From CAZGSG01 sp964528095 (GTDB taxonomy: Bacteria > Bacteroidota > Bacteroidia > Chitinophagales > Chitinophagaceae): 15,140 nucleotides of DNA. Made by a program: the position numbers and the translations under genes. The notes beneath the pieces are model-generated. The model made no database searches and was not told the DNA's origin. It saw only the letters and a list, made by a program, of their open reading frames with translations. The DNA lies in NCBI GenBank assembly GCA_964528095.1, contig CAZGSG010000130.1, positions 1-15,140 of the forward strand, written 5' to 3'. Position 1 is the first letter of the stretch. Each line of letters begins with the position of its first letter. Shown one piece after another: positions 14,479-15,140 of this stretch.

Positions 14479-14626
14479 TCAGCTCCGGAGGAGCTCCCTG
14501 TTTATAGCTACCTCCTGAACACGCGCTGGCTCCAGCGGAGCCTCCTGGTAACTAAGGGGGCTCCGCTGGAGCCTTATTATTTGCTAGCAATTTCTGGCTA
14601 TAAACAGGGAGCTCCTCCGGAGCTGA
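14479..14626. repeat. nested palindromic element of four REP-like hairpins
   Basis: The outer arms 14479-14508 and 14597-14626 are exact 30-bp reverse complements. The inner arms 14528-14545 and 14556-14573 pair over 18 bp with one G-U pair. Each arm also contains its own small hairpin of the form RGCTCC-NNN-GGAGCY: 14481-14495 (loop GGA), 14528-14542 (loop AGC), 14559-14573 (loop GCT) and 14610-14624 (loop TCC). The GC content is far above that of the surrounding spacer. The architecture resembles REP/BIME elements. It could also act as a terminator for the transglycosylase gene or encode a structured RNA. No transposase is adjacent. Confidence 0.85.
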
Positions 14627-14955
14627 GTATCTATTGCAAATTTAATTTTCCAATTAAAAGAATAAAGTAGTAACCAGTCGTATATTTTCCTATCATTAAA
14701 ATCAATATCCAATACGGGCCATTCATCTATCATTTGCTTTTATCTTTCCAACGAAGTTTGAAAAGCTGAACTCTACAGTGAGCTTTTATATGCAGACACC
14801 CTATTTAATCGAACTGCGTAATAGTCAACCTCAATGCGAATAAAACATACGATTTATTTTCATCCACGTTTGTAAATTCTCCTACTTATATGAACTATTA
14901 AAACCCGCTAGCTTAAAACTTTTGAGAGTGTCTAACTAATCCTTCTTTTTTTTGG
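14627..14955. other. gene-free AT-rich spacer
   Basis: About 330 bases with no open frame worth calling and no repeat or hairpin that I can identify. A TTTTGAG at 14920-14926 might belong to a promoter for the gene at the window end, but no matching -7 box is clear. Confidence 0.5.
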
Positions 14956-14982
14956 CTATCTTGATTTTTTAAAACAAGATAG
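14956..14982 (+). promoter_or_regulatory. 8-bp inverted repeat abutting the last start codon
   Basis: CTATCTTG (14956-14963) and CAAGATAG (14975-14982) are exact complements around an AT-only loop. The right arm ends one base before ATG 14984. It could be an operator overlapping the promoter or an mRNA hairpin that controls access to the start codon. Confidence 0.4.
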
Positions 14983-14983
14983 T

Positions 14984-15140
14984 ATGAAAAGCGTTTTACA
15001 TTATTACAAGAAAATCACCCGGTTAACCGCTTTTACCTTTTTTCTTTCTTCTTCTTTTTTACCTTCCCAAGCCCAAACCCCCATATAACCTCAATTCGCA
15101 AAACTTTTCACAACGACACTTTAATATTACACAACCCCCC
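14984..15140 (+). pseudogene. start of a secreted protein gene, frameshifted or misread, cut by the window end
   Basis: ATG 14984 opens a frame with a clear Sec signal peptide: KSVLHYYKKITR, a hydrophobic core, then SQAQTP. The frame stops at TAA 15086-15088, just after a run of five Cs (15078-15082). With one C fewer, the frame continues as QTPYNLNSQNFSQRHFNITQ and stays open to the last base. A one-base insertion in the C run, either real or from sequencing near a contig end, therefore explains the break. The protein family cannot be told from the few residues visible. Confidence 0.5.

Overview
The window looks like chromosomal DNA of a Bacteroidota bacterium, most likely of the Chitinophagaceae type. 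This rests on several upstream regions carrying the phylum's -7 box (TAnnTTTG, here drifting to TAnnTTTA/GC), A-rich leaders in place of Shine-Dalgarno sites, moderate GC with AT-rich spacers, and Sec or lipoprotein signals on most products. The family placement is inference. I see no rRNA, tRNA, CRISPR array, transposase or phage gene.

Layout. Positions 1-1550 hold ahcY (S-adenosylhomocysteine hydrolase) with a -7 box and a strong terminator. Positions 1546-2083 are gene-free apart from four 11-bp tandem repeats. A small cupin protein (2133-2669) with its own promoter and a small membrane protein (2784-3059) follow. On the minus strand, 5609-3072 encodes a Tat-exported phosphocholine-type phospholipase C, and a divergent promoter region separates it from two tandem secreted M14 carboxypeptidase paralogues (5799-7439 and 7555-9078). 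Then come a TPR lipoprotein (9727-10566), a secreted S10 serine carboxypeptidase (10791-12353) with a 20-bp-stem terminator, a SnoaL-like protein (12512-12913) and a secreted MltD-type lytic transglycosylase (13468-14400). A GC-rich nested palindromic element (14479-14626) and the start of a frameshifted secreted protein (14984 to the end) close the window.

Theme. Most products are predicted to be exported: a phospholipase, two M14 proteins, an S10 peptidase, a lytic transglycosylase and a lipoprotein. This suits an organism that scavenges phospholipid, peptide and cell-wall polymers. Apart from the M14 pair the genes appear to be separate transcription units.

Most interesting points. (1) The first M14 protein has lost the catalytic residues its neighbour retains: HxxE reads ExxH, the third zinc ligand is Gly, the catalytic Glu is Pro, and the Arg of NRN is Lys. 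It looks like a pseudoenzyme paired with an active enzyme. (2) The active paralogue is cut by an in-frame TGA, and the 72 codons beyond it still encode the end of the shared C-terminal domain. (3) At 14479-14626, four hairpins of the form RGCTCC-NNN-GGAGCY form two nested inverted repeats, resembling a REP/BIME element. (4) An isolated 28-bp hairpin lies at 9458-9517, and an AT-rich repeat of about 32 bp occurs four times.
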